Assembly (NCBI GenBank): GCA_947034895.1
Contig: OX344763.1
Coordinates: 66,793,093 to 66,857,092, forward strand
Length of the DNA stretch: 64,000 nt
Reading direction: 5' to 3'
Source: Rhytidiadelphus loreus
Lineage: Eukaryota > Streptophyta > Bryopsida > Hypnales > Hylocomiaceae
Position 1 is the stretch's first letter, and every line of letters starts with the position of its first letter. A program made the translations under genes and the position numbers. Below, piece after piece: positions 35,165-46,052 of this stretch. Under the pieces are notes generated by a model. The model searched no databases. It saw only the letters and a program-made list of their open reading frames with translations, and had not been told where the DNA came from.

Positions 35165-35294
35165 TTTTTTTGACCAAAAATAGGGGGTCCAGCTAGTAGC
35201 TCAAAAACCTCAGTCGGACCCGACGGGGTTCTTCGAGCTACCTAGTGCTACCCCCGTTTTTGATACTCGAAAAAAAAAAAAAATTTAAAATAAA

Positions 35295-35325
<31 letters not shown>

Positions 35326-35850
35326 GACCGAAAATAGGGGGTCCGGCTGGTAGCTCGAAAACCTCAGTCGGACCCGACGGGGTTCTTCGAGCTACCTGGT
35401 GCTACCCCCGTTTTTGGTACTCGAAAAAAAAAAATTAAAAAAAAAATTAAAAAAAAATTTTTTTTTTTTTTTTTTTTTTTTGACCGAAAATAGGGGGTCC
35501 GGCTGGTAGCTCGGAAACCTCAGTCGGACCCGACGGGGTTCTTCGAGCTACCTGATGCTACCCCCGTTTTTGGTACTCGAAAAAAAAAAATTAAAAAAAA
35601 AAAGAAAATTTTTTTTTTTTTTTTTTTTTTTCGACCGAAAATAGGGGGTCCGGTTGGTAGCTCGAAAACCTCAGTCGGACCCGACGGGGTTCTTCGAGCT
35701 ACTTGGTGCTACCCCCGTTTATGGTATTCGAAAAAAAAATTAAAAAAAAGATTGGAAAATAATAATAATAATAATTATTTTATATATATATATTTAATTT
35801 TTTTAACAAAAAATAGGGGGTCCTGCTGGGAGCTCAAAAAACTCAGTCGA
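35165..35850. repeat. Tandem array of about 4.5 hairpin units, roughly 151-156 bp each
   Basis: GGGGGTCCGGCTGGTAGCTC and its unit begin at about 35171, 35325, 35481 and 35632, with a partial unit at about 35795. Each unit has nested inverted segments: AGGGGGT with ACCCCCG, GGTAGCTCGAA with TTCGAGCTACC, and an inner GTCGG-ACC-CGAC. Each unit ends in an A run, and a T run precedes the next. The hairpin sequence is far better conserved between units than the A/T spacers. Confidence 0.85.
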
Positions 35851-38800
35851 ATGTAAGGTAGCAATGTTTAAATCAAGTTTGTTTGTCAATGCTAAATGGG
35901 TTGTTTGTTTTGTGTAGAATGACAAACTACAACCTTTTCCCATCTCTACAGATTGTGTGTGAACAATAGTGCTATATCTTTTAATCTTCATAATCTCACT
36001 TCTCAAAATTTGAATATTTCATTCTACTTTGAGCTATTGTATTTCAATGTCTTGATATAAGTCTTCACCTTAAGTTTGATTGCCCTCTCTCAATTTAACT
36101 TTAGTACTCATTGAGAACCATCCAACTTTCTTTCAAGATATTGTATGTTGCCTCCGACTTTTCGTGCTCATCATAGCCTTTAGAAATTTCAATAGCTTAT
36201 TTATGAATCAACAATGCAATAGTGATTTGCAGAAAAATATTGTTAACCCATTACAGAATTCAAACAATAGAAAGAATCCAAATTTACACACATGGAAAAC
36301 TATAACAAGTAAATACGAAAACCTACCTTCATCATTTATTCCAGTATTGCCTTTGCAACTCTCTAGAATTCTATTTGGAGTTGTACTACCTTATTTGCAT
36401 TTTCTTTTAATTATTGTATTCGTACAACAATCAACCATGTTAAATTTTAATTCAAGTAAATTGTTTGTGATTTTTATACTCTACTTCTATGGCTCTATAC
36501 ATTTAACTTTACTTATAGCAATCACAAGAATCTCATTTTCAATTTCAGCAACATTCCAAACTAGATGTAAATCACTTTGCAATACCTAGTAATGAAAAAG
36601 GTTGTTAAAAAAATCACAAGACCTAGCGCTACTTGGCATAACCTTTATGACTTTTTTATTACCATTGCTTTCATATTACAAAAGCTAATTCCGCATCGTT
36701 GGAATATTAGGTAATTTAGCCTATGATAGGCCAACTTTGGACCAACCTAATGTAGGTGAAAAAAATTTGTGAAGTAAATTTCAGAAGATACATGTATAGC
36801 TAAAGAATTTTTGGACCTGCAATAAGGTGATCAAAAATTGGCTTGTCAGAGGTTGAGTTATCTTACAACAACTATGGTTGCCACCCAAAGTTGTTATATC
36901 CCCATTAGTAGATTTGAATGCCGAAATATGAGTTGTTGCACTTGATAAGTTTTTTCTAAAGTGGTTGTCCAAGCTCTCAATGTCTAATTAACCTTCTTCT
37001 TCTTTTCACATTTGTAATGTAGCCCTTCACCAACCAAACAACAAATTCATCATTGGTAACCTACTTAGATCCATAAATTTTAGAGTATAACAGTACAAGA
37101 GTACAACTATATGAAAACAAAATTTGCATTGGGATTCAACAATGTATAGGTTGTGCTTGGTTTGGAGCACTTTCCAAACACGTCCTCAATATTTGTGTTA
37201 TTGATGAAAGCAATATTTTTAGCAAACGTAGGATTAGGTTCATTACTACTCAATGGTGCTAGTATGTGAGCTTATAAGCCTTGGGTCTAGACACATAGGT
37301 ACTCTACAACTATTGGAGATGTCTATAACATACATATTTATAATATAAACATCCTTAAACTATAGAAAGTGCGTATAACATAGACACCTATAATATAATT
37401 AGGCATCTATAATGTAAATATTCTATAACCATAAAAGGTGCTTATAACATAAGTACCTACAACATTGACACCTATAATATAAACATCCTATAACTATGAA
37501 AGATGCTTAAAACATAGGAGTCTAGGCTTCTATATTCATGGACTCAAGCTCCCTAGGTTCACAAAATAGCAAACGTGATCTACTACCTATTGTAGCCCCC
37601 CCTTTTTTTTTAAAAACCTCTTTGTTTGTGCGCTGTGAAAGGCAATCTCTTCTTCACATTGATTGGGACAAATCTTAGTTGAGATGAGACATTAGTACAT
37701 TACTATTGCAACATGTTGGCTTATGTCTGCAAGAATACCTTACTGTCCCCATATCGAGTTTTCAATATGATTAACATATTCAAGAATGTGTTGTATATTC
37801 AACCACCTCTACATGATGCAAATGTGTATCTAACGGTCTGAAATAATCGAACCATATGGCAAATTGCAAATGCACCAACTACAAAACAACATAACAAGTG
37901 GGAGAGTGCTAGCTATGTCAAAAAAAAAATACTAGGAATAACATTGTTGCCTTTCCTAGGACTAGGTACAATTGTTTAACTAGAGATTGGATTTGACCTT
38001 AATAAAAATGTGTATTGAATTACAGTGTGTACATAATTCTCATGCAAATGCTCAAACTTTACAAACATGACAATTTTAGCCATTAGAGGTCGTCAAAAAT
38101 ACATTAATTGCAAGCACTTATACTACCTATACTGGTACTTCTGCAAAATGGACATCTATGAAGATAAATTCATTCATGCACCAAATTATAGCTTCAACAA
38201 GGTGAAGTTTCTTTTAGTTAAAGTAGGAATCATCACAATTTTAGAGTAATCTTGGCCATATTTTTTTATGTACTTCTTTTGTATTGTATTAAAATTTAGT
38301 ACGATTGAAATGATTTAAAGTGTATAGAATGCAACAATCCTATGCATCCTTGTTTGTTTCTATTCTTTTTCTTGTATTCCTTTAAAAATCATTATTTTTC
38401 ATTTTTTTTTACTATGCTCTCATTTTTTCCCTTCATTTTCCAATTTATGAGACATAATTATTTTTAATAATGATTCAGATCTTACAATCCACTGCTTAGT
38501 CATTATTTTTTTTATTAGTCTATTATTTGTATTCCAATTTTTTTCTATTTTTTGAGAAAGATGCCTTTTTCCATTTATATATATTTTTTCTTAAATAATG
38601 GTCACTACATTAGATTGAAATACATTTGTGAGAGGTTCATGAGACTTGAATGTGGTGACTGAGGTTTGAATCCTATGAGGCCCCAAATTATACTGGTGCA
38701 TACAATATCTATAATGAGCTGCAAGCAAAGCGTTGATGTAGAGTAGCATTAGTGAATGCTAGGTTATACTTATTATTGTGTTTGTGAGTCACATTAGCCT

Positions 38801-38900
38801 AATATATTCTATTGTGTTCTCAAAATAACTTGTGAGTACCTCGACATAAAAATTGTAGTAGTTGAATTGAATACTGAATTGTGTACCACAATATAAAGTT
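35851..38900. other. Interior of the nested transposon without a supported gene
   Basis: Apart from the degenerate repeat near 37300-37520, open frames (for example 36080-36589) have no recognisable domain and look like chance AT-rich frames. Decayed transposase remnants cannot be excluded. Confidence 0.3.
37300..37520. repeat. Degenerate AT-rich tandem repeat
   Basis: TATAATATAAACATCCTATA-like strings alternate with TATAACATAGACACC-like strings several times at variable spacing of roughly 35-45 bases. Confidence 0.4.
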
Positions 38901-40243
38901 GTTTTTTGCTAGAAATGAATAGTGACAATTTTTGAAAAAAAATATTGAAATCCACGGTTATAGGAATAACGGTCATAGGTCCTAAAATTTACTAAAAATA
39001 GTATATTTTCTTCTCCATTAAAATTATTTTTCCAAAAAAAATACTTTTTGGTAAAAAAGTTGAAAAAAATAAATTTCAAGGCTCCCCACTCACAAGCTTC
39101 CCGCTCACAGCTCACAAGCTCCCCGCTCCCCGCTCGCACGCTAGCGTCGTTGGAAATGTGTGCACGCCCCTCTTCGATCTTCTTGAAATAATTTACTCTA
39201 CTTTTGTTTAACTTAGAGTAAATCTTCTCATTTTCAGCAATGGCGTTTTCAGTCGCCTCTAACTCCTTCTTCAACCCATCCACAACAGTTGGATTCACTA
39301 GAAGATGTTGTACTTTCTCTTTCAAATTCAGAAGATCCGCTACTGTTGAAATCAAAGCTGCTCGTGCACTTTCGATCTTAGTGCCCAACATCTCCAAATT
39401 GTCTTCCGAACCATTGTCACTGCTTCCCCTAGACCCACTGTCTGCACCAGAACAGTCCACATTCATCAGTACATGAACATCTAAGCCTTCTTTTTGAATC
39501 TTGGACAATGATTGCGGCTCCTCAAGCTTCCTCTTTCCCTTCTTGTCAACTTGAACGTCCTCGGCCGCCTCTTGTTTTTCTTTGCTAATGTCTTCGTCGT
39601 CATTCTCAAAAGAATATCCATCGTATTCCTGAGTGTGCTCATCTGAGCTAGAAGTTGAAGACCATTGAACTTGGTCATCACTAATAGCCAACTTGCCAGG
39701 CTTCGCCTCTAAAAGCTTCTGATTTGCTTGAAGAAGTCCTTCATCCAGCACTATCGGTGTGTTCGGGCGGTCACCGATAGGAAGCTCCTTGAAGGTTGTC
39801 CAATCTACCTTCTTCTTCAATTGAACGTCAACGTACACCATTTGCACAAGATAGAAAGAGAAGTTATCATTTTGATAAGGCCGGGACTCCAAATAGAGTT
39901 GCTGCTATACCTCCAAACACCTTCGCTGGAAGACAACACTCTTGCAATAAGCCAAATTTGCCTTATTAGACTTCACGTGCAAAGTGTGTTGCCAAAACGG
40001 GAACTTATTGATGTGGCACCAATCCACATATTTGTTTACAGTTTCATATGTCCAAGGCTCTAGTTCTGCTTCCCATCCGAAAAAAGCCTTCATCTTTGGA
40101 TGCAACAAGATGGGTACACGCTTCTTGCGAGGTTTGTCACTCCTTTTACGATCCTTGTCACGAACCGCCTTTTTGGTCAGCTGAAGTTGGTATCTTGACA
40201 TACCATGTGGCGGTTGAGAGTCCTCGCCCTCCATAACGATCAC

Positions 40244-42138
40244 TTCGTCTCAAAAATAGCCAACTAAGTATTATGCGGTTTAGGGTTGCAAGCCTAAACC
40301 GTAGGTGTAAGAAATGCTAAATGTAATCCTATCACATTTAACATTTACAAAAATACAATGTTCTCGTGAAACACCCTATGTCATCCAAGTGTGAATAAAA
40401 TGAGCCGTGCAAAGGGACAAAAATCCCCCTCACAACTCAAACCCCTAGCTTCTGTGCACGCATTCAACCACGTCAGCAAGTGAAAGGCAATGCGTAGAAT
40501 GCCAGGGAAAATGAAAGTGGCAACTGCGGGTGGAGGAGAACGCTGATGTACTCGAGGTCGCCCCTGGGGCGCATGCGAGTCCAGAAGTGGGGCGAGTGCG
40601 GGTCCTAGGCGACTTCCGGTCCACTTTGTGAAGGCGACCGTGGGTCCGTCTATTAGTGCATGGACTTTTCTTTTCTTTCTTAATACATGTTTATAGATTG
40701 TGATATATTTTTTTTCCATTTTTCCTTGCGTTGGGAAAGTGGTGATGTTAAATATTAGGGGGGTACTCCAAGCTTCAACATTCATCCACGTACTGGATAG
40801 AAAATGTGATACTATGTATCTATAATTCTATTTTCATTTACATTGTGGCGATTTCATCGAAGATTTTTCTAGAACTTGAAGTTTTTCTGGCAATTTCATT
40901 CCAAATTTTCCTAAAAAATTCCTATAGCTTGTAGCTGGCCTATATTTTTTGTTGCTTTTGAATACCAAATCGCCAGGGGAAAAAAATGGATTGTGAGCTC
41001 AATCCCATTTGTGTTGCAAAATTTATGGAATACTAGTTTATACTTTATACTATATTTGGGGAGCCATTAGGGTTGAGGTGGGTTGTGGTACAAATGGATT
41101 CCTTATTGATTATCTGAACAGAAGTTAAATCTTTGCAATTGTTTTAAAAGAAGTTGTTGTTAACCAATTTTATTGTTATTAATTAATTTCATTGTTAATT
41201 ATTAATTTTATTGTAAATGACTAATTTCATTGTTAATGACTAATTTTATTGTTAATAACTAATTCAATTGTTAATAACCAATGTTATGATTATTAACCAT
41301 TGCAATTGTAACAATAATGTCCTTGTAATTGTTTTGACATGAGATGTTCATTATGTATTTTTGGATGTAGACTCAAATTACATACTATGTTACAGACACT
41401 AATTTTGGTAAATTACATGCCTAATAGCAAAATTTCTTGTACGGACACAAATCTATAAATGAAAGTCATTGTTGGACTTATATCATACTCCAACCATCTA
41501 TGAAAGAATGTGTGTTTTTATCAATTTGGATGACATATACCAAAAAAAAGAATATGGTAGGGAAACATTATGCTACTAGAAATAATATATATGGTAAAAT
41601 CAGATTTACATTTATTATTGAATTCATTCAAGTTTTCTCGAATTGCGTGTTTAATAAATGACAAAGATTAAAGGGCTACATACCTTCTTTGCAATATCAA
41701 CTCTTGTTTCATTGTCAAAAAAAACAAAATGGTGGCAAGAAGTCAATGAACTTCCTTTTTTCCAAATAGAAAAAATAGGAAGAGAGTGAAAAAGGTTAAA
41801 TAAATAAATAAAAACATCTCTCATCTATTTATGCCGCATTTAACTATATTTGGACTTTGGGAGGAATTTTGGACTTTTTTGGAAGATCACTCCAGATGAA
41901 TACTACCTACATTGGATGAGTTCAATGCACTACAACAATGAAAGCATGAAGGCAAATATTTCATATTTGGCAATGAAACATGAGGACAAAGTTTAATTGC
42001 ATACAATTAGCAAGTAAACAGTTGGAACTTCCGTGATGATTGCAGAGGAAGTCCTTAGTTTTGTGTAAGCAATGACACTTCATATTCTTACATCTCCACG
42101 CAATTGGCTAAGTTCTCCACATTCATCATGAACCGCAT
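40244..42138. other. Right end of element D and AT-rich flank
   Basis: It contains the GGCGAC/GCGGGT block at about 40510-40650, then AT-rich sequence. Degenerate 20-base TTATTGTTAATNACTAAT repeats lie at about 41165-41305. A half copy of the element C palindrome (ATCACTCCAGATGAAT) occurs near 41886, so element C may begin about here. Confidence 0.35.
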
Positions 42139-42530
42139 AATTCCAACATTGAACTTAGAAATTCAAGATCTGGAGACGTTCTGATGTCATCTCCTTAACA
42201 TCACACATTCAGTAGACAATTCCAACACTGAACTTAGAAATTGGAGATCTGGAGACGTTCTGATGTCATCCCTTCAACATCACACATTCAATAGACAATT
42301 CCAACACTGAACTTAGAAATTGGAGATCTGGAGACGCTCTGATGTCAACTCCTGAACATCACACATTCAGTAGACAACTAAAACACTAAACTTGGAAATT
42401 GGAGATCTGGAGACGCTCTAATGTCAACCCCTCAACATCACATTTAGTAGACAATTCCAACATTGAACTTGGAAATTGGAGATCTAGAGACGCTCTGATG
42501 TCAATCCCTCAACATCACACACACTGACAT
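42139..42530. repeat. 79-bp tandem repeat, 5 copies
   Basis: GATCTGGAGACG starts at 42167, 42246, 42325, 42404 and (as GATCTAGAGACG) 42481. The intervals are 79, 79, 79 and 77. Each unit also has ATCACACATTCAGTAGACAA. GATCTGGAGACGYTCTGATG partly resembles the element C palindrome CATCTGGAGYRMTCCAGATG. Confidence 0.8.
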
Positions 42531-42586
42531 CTGGGTAATAAAAAAAGGTGAGGGCAAAATCATTCATTCATTTAGAAACATGAAAT

Positions 42587-42823
42587 AAGGTAGTATGCCT
42601 TAAAAGCGACCGCCTTCATCAAACTGCCCCTATTTTGGGGTGAACAATGGAGACAAGGTGATCCAACAATGGAACACATGGAAAAATACAAAACTAATTG
42701 TGTTAGTTTCAACATTCATTTTTCTTTGTGTGAAAAATGATGTAAAAATAATTTTATCCATGTAAGCCTATGGAAAAGGCAGACCGGCTCTGAAATGGTC
42801 GCTTTTAGAGAATACTACCTTAA
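42587..42823. repeat. MITE-like inverted-repeat element, about 235 bp
   Basis: AAGGTAGTATGCCTTAAAAGCGACC near 42587 is matched by GGTCGCTTTTAGAGAATACTACCTT near 42797-42823 in reverse complement, with three mismatches. There is no coding. A TTA/TAA-type target is possible but unproven. Confidence 0.6.
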
Positions 42824-42863
42824 CAGGCACTAAAAAAGCATTGTTTGCAAGATCTAAAGTAGT

Positions 42864-43215
42864 CTACTTTAGATCTACTGGCTGGCTATCCCTAACCCGT
42901 ACAACCGGGTCTATTATTGAATTTTGCTCTCGGTTTAGGGGGTCCACATCAATGAACACAATATAGCGATTCCTGACCAAGTTACGCACTGCCATTTTAC
43001 TAAAGAGATACGAGAAGAGATCCTTTCTATTGGGGTACTTCTCCGAAGTACCCGATAATTCAGTCCCTTTAATGAAAAATAGCATTGCAAAAGATTTTGG
43101 TGGATGTATCTGTCTAAGGAGCTCCTCCAATTTTGAAGTGTTCATTTTCGAGCAGACGCCAACGGAAGTCTTAGATAGTATAATCGCCATAAAATCCTGG
43201 AAAGCCTCAATGTGT
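42864..43215 (-). other. Possible exon, methyltransferase-like fragment
   Basis: A minus-strand frame follows an acceptor (GAGGCTTTCCAG|GATTTTATGG, about 43216) and ends with a stop at 42864. The segment KLEELLRQIHPPKSFAMLFF aligns loosely with HDRLCNLLVSKTPKKVLLLF of the element B exon. It could be an extra exon downstream of the element C gene or a relic of another copy. Confidence 0.25.
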
Positions 43216-43840
43216 TTGTTCTGTCAAAAATCGACATTTGCATCCTCAGTGCACAAGACACTTGTCAGGACCAAGATCACCACCCTCTGCAAAGACCCAC
43301 GTCCACACAGTCAAATGTAAACGGACGACCTTCAATCAACCAGAGCGCTCCAGCTGTGGATTATCCATTGCAATTGATCAGAAGGATTCATTTTACAGAG
43401 AATATGGCACTTACTCCAAAAATGTAGCACTTCGCAAAACAAAAACTGAAATATCCACTTGCAATGCTGACCTAAAACCAGTACAGTTCCTTTACTATTG
43501 TCACCCAATATCAGATATTGCGATATTATAGATTAATATACATCATCAGTCTTGTCTAATATTTCGAATTCCACCCATACAACTAAACAATGTATGCTTC
43601 AATTGCAAAATTAAACAAAATTAACACAAGTATCACAATAACACCTTGTGTAATTATAGTGTATTTACAAAGGATAGTTTTTACAAAAGTACATTTACAA
43701 AAATTACATTGATACAACGTGTCAAAGTCGCTGTATGACTACACCCTATCCTATGTACAATACTAATTTGGACAAAATTAAGGGTTCCGGCTCAATATGA
43801 AGCATTTGGAGTGCTCCAAGTAAAGTTCTTGAACATAGGC
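43216..43840. other. Non-coding stretch
   Basis: Between the element C gene end and the possible exon above; no supported gene. Confidence 0.3.
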
Positions 43841-44848
43841 TTAACACTTTACACCCTTCAGAATCTGAAACACTTCACTACTAAGCGGATCCATGGGCTC
43901 CTGGCCCCCGCAAAGTGGGTTGGCCTTAACATAATCCGTGACAACAGTATTTGACGTAAAAAGACCTTCAAGCCAAGGCCGCAGACATTCCGACAAGAAG
44001 TTGTCGCCGTTCTGACCAAAATAGGTCGATGGGTGAATAACGTTGTTTACATGGTTCAATAAGTTCTTAAGAGGACTATCGTCAACCAAGAGATCATCTT
44101 CAATAGACGTAGCTTTGCCCATCTAAATCAAAGTTGTCAAATCCTTCAAATATATTGGCTTATATGGATTTGCTAGGCTTCTATACAAGGACTGAGTGCA
44201 CGCTAACTGGGAAAGATACGGGACATCATCCGCACCAAAAGTAGTAACCGCCAGCAACTTGTCTAGTATAGGCAACATGTTGTGTACTTTCATACTACTC
44301 CAGAATACTATTTTTGCCTTAGAATAGAGCCAGTCAAGGAATTTTCTGAGACCTAGTCTCCATTTAAATCCAGGCTTCTCGTTCAGACGAGTACGGTGTA
44401 TAAAAAGTCCGTTCAAGTCCAAAACCACAACATATCACTTTGTAGGTACCTGATATGGTATCGGACTGGCCACCTTCTCCTCTTCAATCACAATGGGCTT
44501 TTGGACCATCGTCCCACTCTCCTCCATCAAATCGGACCCCATCTCATTGATCACCATGTTGGCCTCCTTCTCCACTTCAACCACACTGGCCTTCTCTACC
44601 ATCGCCTTAGTTTCCTCCACCAAATCATCCCCCTTCTCAATGTTCATCACATTGGCCTCCTTCTCCACTTCAACCACACTCGCCTTCCCTACCATCGCCT
44701 CAGTTCCCTCCACCAAATCATCCAACTTTTCCTCTTCCACTAATGTCGCGTTCTTCACCACGTCCACCACAATAACCTCCTTTACAACTAGTGGCAGAAC
44801 TTTCAACAATCCTACCACACCATCGTCAATCACTCCAATGGGAATATC
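43841..44848 (-). pseudogene. FCP1/NLI-interacting-factor-like phosphatase domain exon of the element C gene
   Basis: The exon begins after an acceptor (TTGTCTCCTAG|GATATTCCC). It first encodes three imperfect copies of a roughly 33-residue acidic repeat (DDLVEETKAMVEKASVVEVE). A HAD-type domain follows: VLDLNGLFIH (the DxDx motif with the second D as N, as in plant LDLNGL proteins), GFKWRLGLRKFLDWL, VFWSSMKVHN, and DDLLVDDSPLKNLL. The N in motif I argues against normal catalysis. TGA at 44435-44437 and TAG at 44123-44125 interrupt conserved domain sequence and are consistent with CGA-to-TGA and CAG- or TGG-to-TAG changes. The FCP1 family acts on phosphoserine/threonine, notably the RNA polymerase II tail. 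Confidence 0.6.
44490..44740. repeat. About 99-bp coding repeat, 3 imperfect copies
   Basis: TTCTCCACTTCAACCACACT and neighbouring bases recur through this stretch. They encode the three 33-residue acidic repeats ahead of the FCP1-like domain, and also create long shadow frames on the plus strand. Confidence 0.6.
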
Positions 44849-44959
44849 CTAGGAGACAAGTGATCACACACAAAATTACCTTTTAGGAATGCAGAAACAA
44901 ATGTCCACTTTATTCATAGAGTAATAATAATACAACGTCATAAGCCTAGCCACTAAGTC

Positions 44960-45608
44960 GAACCTTCTCTACAATATTTTCTTTGCTTGGAGGGATTGAA
45001 TCAAGACTCAGTGGGCCCAAGTCTCCTAGAGTGTTGCCACGAATAGTATCACACATCTCCTGAGCAACGACTTCACTTTTGATCATCTGGGGTGCTCCAA
45101 CTGCAGGAAGGCCACCTCCATCCGTTCTAACTTCAGCGGCAACGACCTCCGGTTCCCGAGATTTAGGTACAAAAGACACATTAGGGTGAGATCCCTCACC
45201 ACCCGACGGGAATGATAGTAAAGTGGAAGCTGCAACTCTTTCTTGCGTTATTTCATCACAATCCAGTGGCTTCTCTAAAGACACAGTGATCCCTTCCGCT
45301 CGTATCTCAGATTCTTTAAACCTGGAAGCCAAGTTCTACTTAAACCTATGCGGTGGAGTACATGTATTCTTTTTTGGGCCACCTACCTTTTTACGTTTCT
45401 TCAGTAGTGGGGTAACCTCTAACTCCTTGTTCCCGTCCTCCGACTGAGAAATTAGTGAAGTATCATCGCCCACCTCTGAAATTTTCCTCTTCTTCTGTGC
45501 ACCTGTTTTCTCGCTCGGGATTGTAGGCACTGCATGGTTGGAACGATTTTTACTAGGAGTTGGATTCTTCAACTTCTTAGGCGGCAAGTTGGGTGGTGGA
45601 GAATTAAC
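44960..45608 (-). pseudogene. Basic/acidic linker exon of the element C gene
   Basis: Acceptor GTGCTGCAG|GTTAATTC at 45609. It encodes a P/K-rich stretch (PPPNLPPKKLKNPTPSKNRS), two nuclear-localisation-like patches (QKKRK, LLKKRKKV) and an acidic, disordered remainder. A TAG at 45336-45338 lies in frame. The donor is probably GAGAAG|GTTCGA near 44965. Confidence 0.4.
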
Positions 45609-45711
45609 CTGCAGCACCGACAAATGGAGTATCAGTCTTCGTCCATGAAGAGAAAATGCTAAAAATGGCAGCGTGAGCACTCTAGATGCCTTAGTGTCAT
45701 GTGACACTCAC

Positions 45712-45966
45712 CTCTGGTAAACGGCGCTTTTCAGGACACTCGTCGCTCTTTTCGGAGTAAGTGTCTTGTGAATTCTCCAGAGTTTCATCATCATCCGCCG
45801 ACTCTTCATCAACATGGGGATTCATCATTTCGTTGACGACATTTCGGGAATTCCTTGATTGAAGTATATTCACAGCAAAATTATCCTGGATCTACTTTGC
45901 AGCAAATTGCCCAATTTTTTGCGCCTCCAGCAAATTAAAAACTTCCAGCACCTTCACACCGCCCCA
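45712..45966 (-). pseudogene. Exon joining methyltransferase-like region to linker, element C
   Basis: Bounded by an acceptor (CATTTTGAACCAG|TGGGG) and a donor (CCAGAG|GTGAGTGTC). It continues the preceding exon as WGGVKVLEVFNLLEAQKIGQ, which reads like the strand after a methyltransferase motif I, then becomes acidic (DEESADDDETLENSQDTYSE). A TAG at 45892-45894 interrupts it (AAK-stop-IQD). Confidence 0.4.
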
Positions 45967-46052
45967 CTGGTTCAAAATGACAAGCAAATGTTAATATTGA
46001 TAATGATTAGAACCACACCATTCAGCAATAAGTATTCTATCATAGATCTTAC

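Larger units (their letters stand above)
32396..39151. mobile_element. Nested transposon with terminal inverted repeats (hAT-like outer motif)
   Basis: GCTAGCGTG at 32401-32409 is inverted as CACGCTAGC at 39137-39145. Both ends then have GTGAGC/GCTCAC-type short repeats, and an inner inverted block GGACCTATGACCGT (32484-32497; inverse near 38970-38982). The direct repeat GGAAATGTGTGCA flanks it (32383-32395 and 39152-39164), extending to about 18 bases with two mismatches. The left edge reads CAGGGTTGCTAGC, as in many hAT elements, but a 13-18 base duplication is longer than the 8 bases usual for hAT. Short coding fragments (such as minus 33378-33677) are too decayed to name. Confidence 0.6.
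31981..40234 (-). pseudogene. Second copy of the element D gene, split by a nested transposon
   Basis: Exon 1 (40234-39921, MEGEDSQPPHGMSRYQ) shares EPWTYETVNKYVDWCHINKF with the plus copy and has the same CGAAG|GTGTTT donor. The acceptor before exon 2 (TCTTTCTATCTTGTGCA) seems to lack its AG. Exon 2 (39842-39165) shares KVDWTTFKE with KQVDWTTIKE of the plus copy and ends in a coiled coil at RAHISND. The frame resumes at 32395 (PAHISDDLAVLQ) after the 32396-39151 insertion, with another coiled coil to a stop at 31981. No RING finger was seen. The repeated AHIS coding is the duplicated target. Confidence 0.55.
27013..40700. mobile_element. Element D: composite element with two convergent related genes
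   Basis: Left end: a GC-rich block at 27013-27600 beginning CAGGGTTGTTCGCTGCGACA and full of GGCGACTNCGGGT motifs. Right end: a block at about 40510-40650 with GGCAACTGCGGGTGGAGGAG and GAAGGCGACCGTGGGTCC. Genes start just inside each end and face inward (27800 plus, 40234 minus), and their first exons are homologous. A separate 6.8 kb transposon interrupts the minus copy. The exact termini and target duplication were not resolved. Confidence 0.45.

Noticed and set aside
36080..36589. 169-codon hydrophobic-looking frame in the nested transposon
   Set aside because: AT-rich sequence gives chance frames rich in F, L and I; no recognisable domain or start context.
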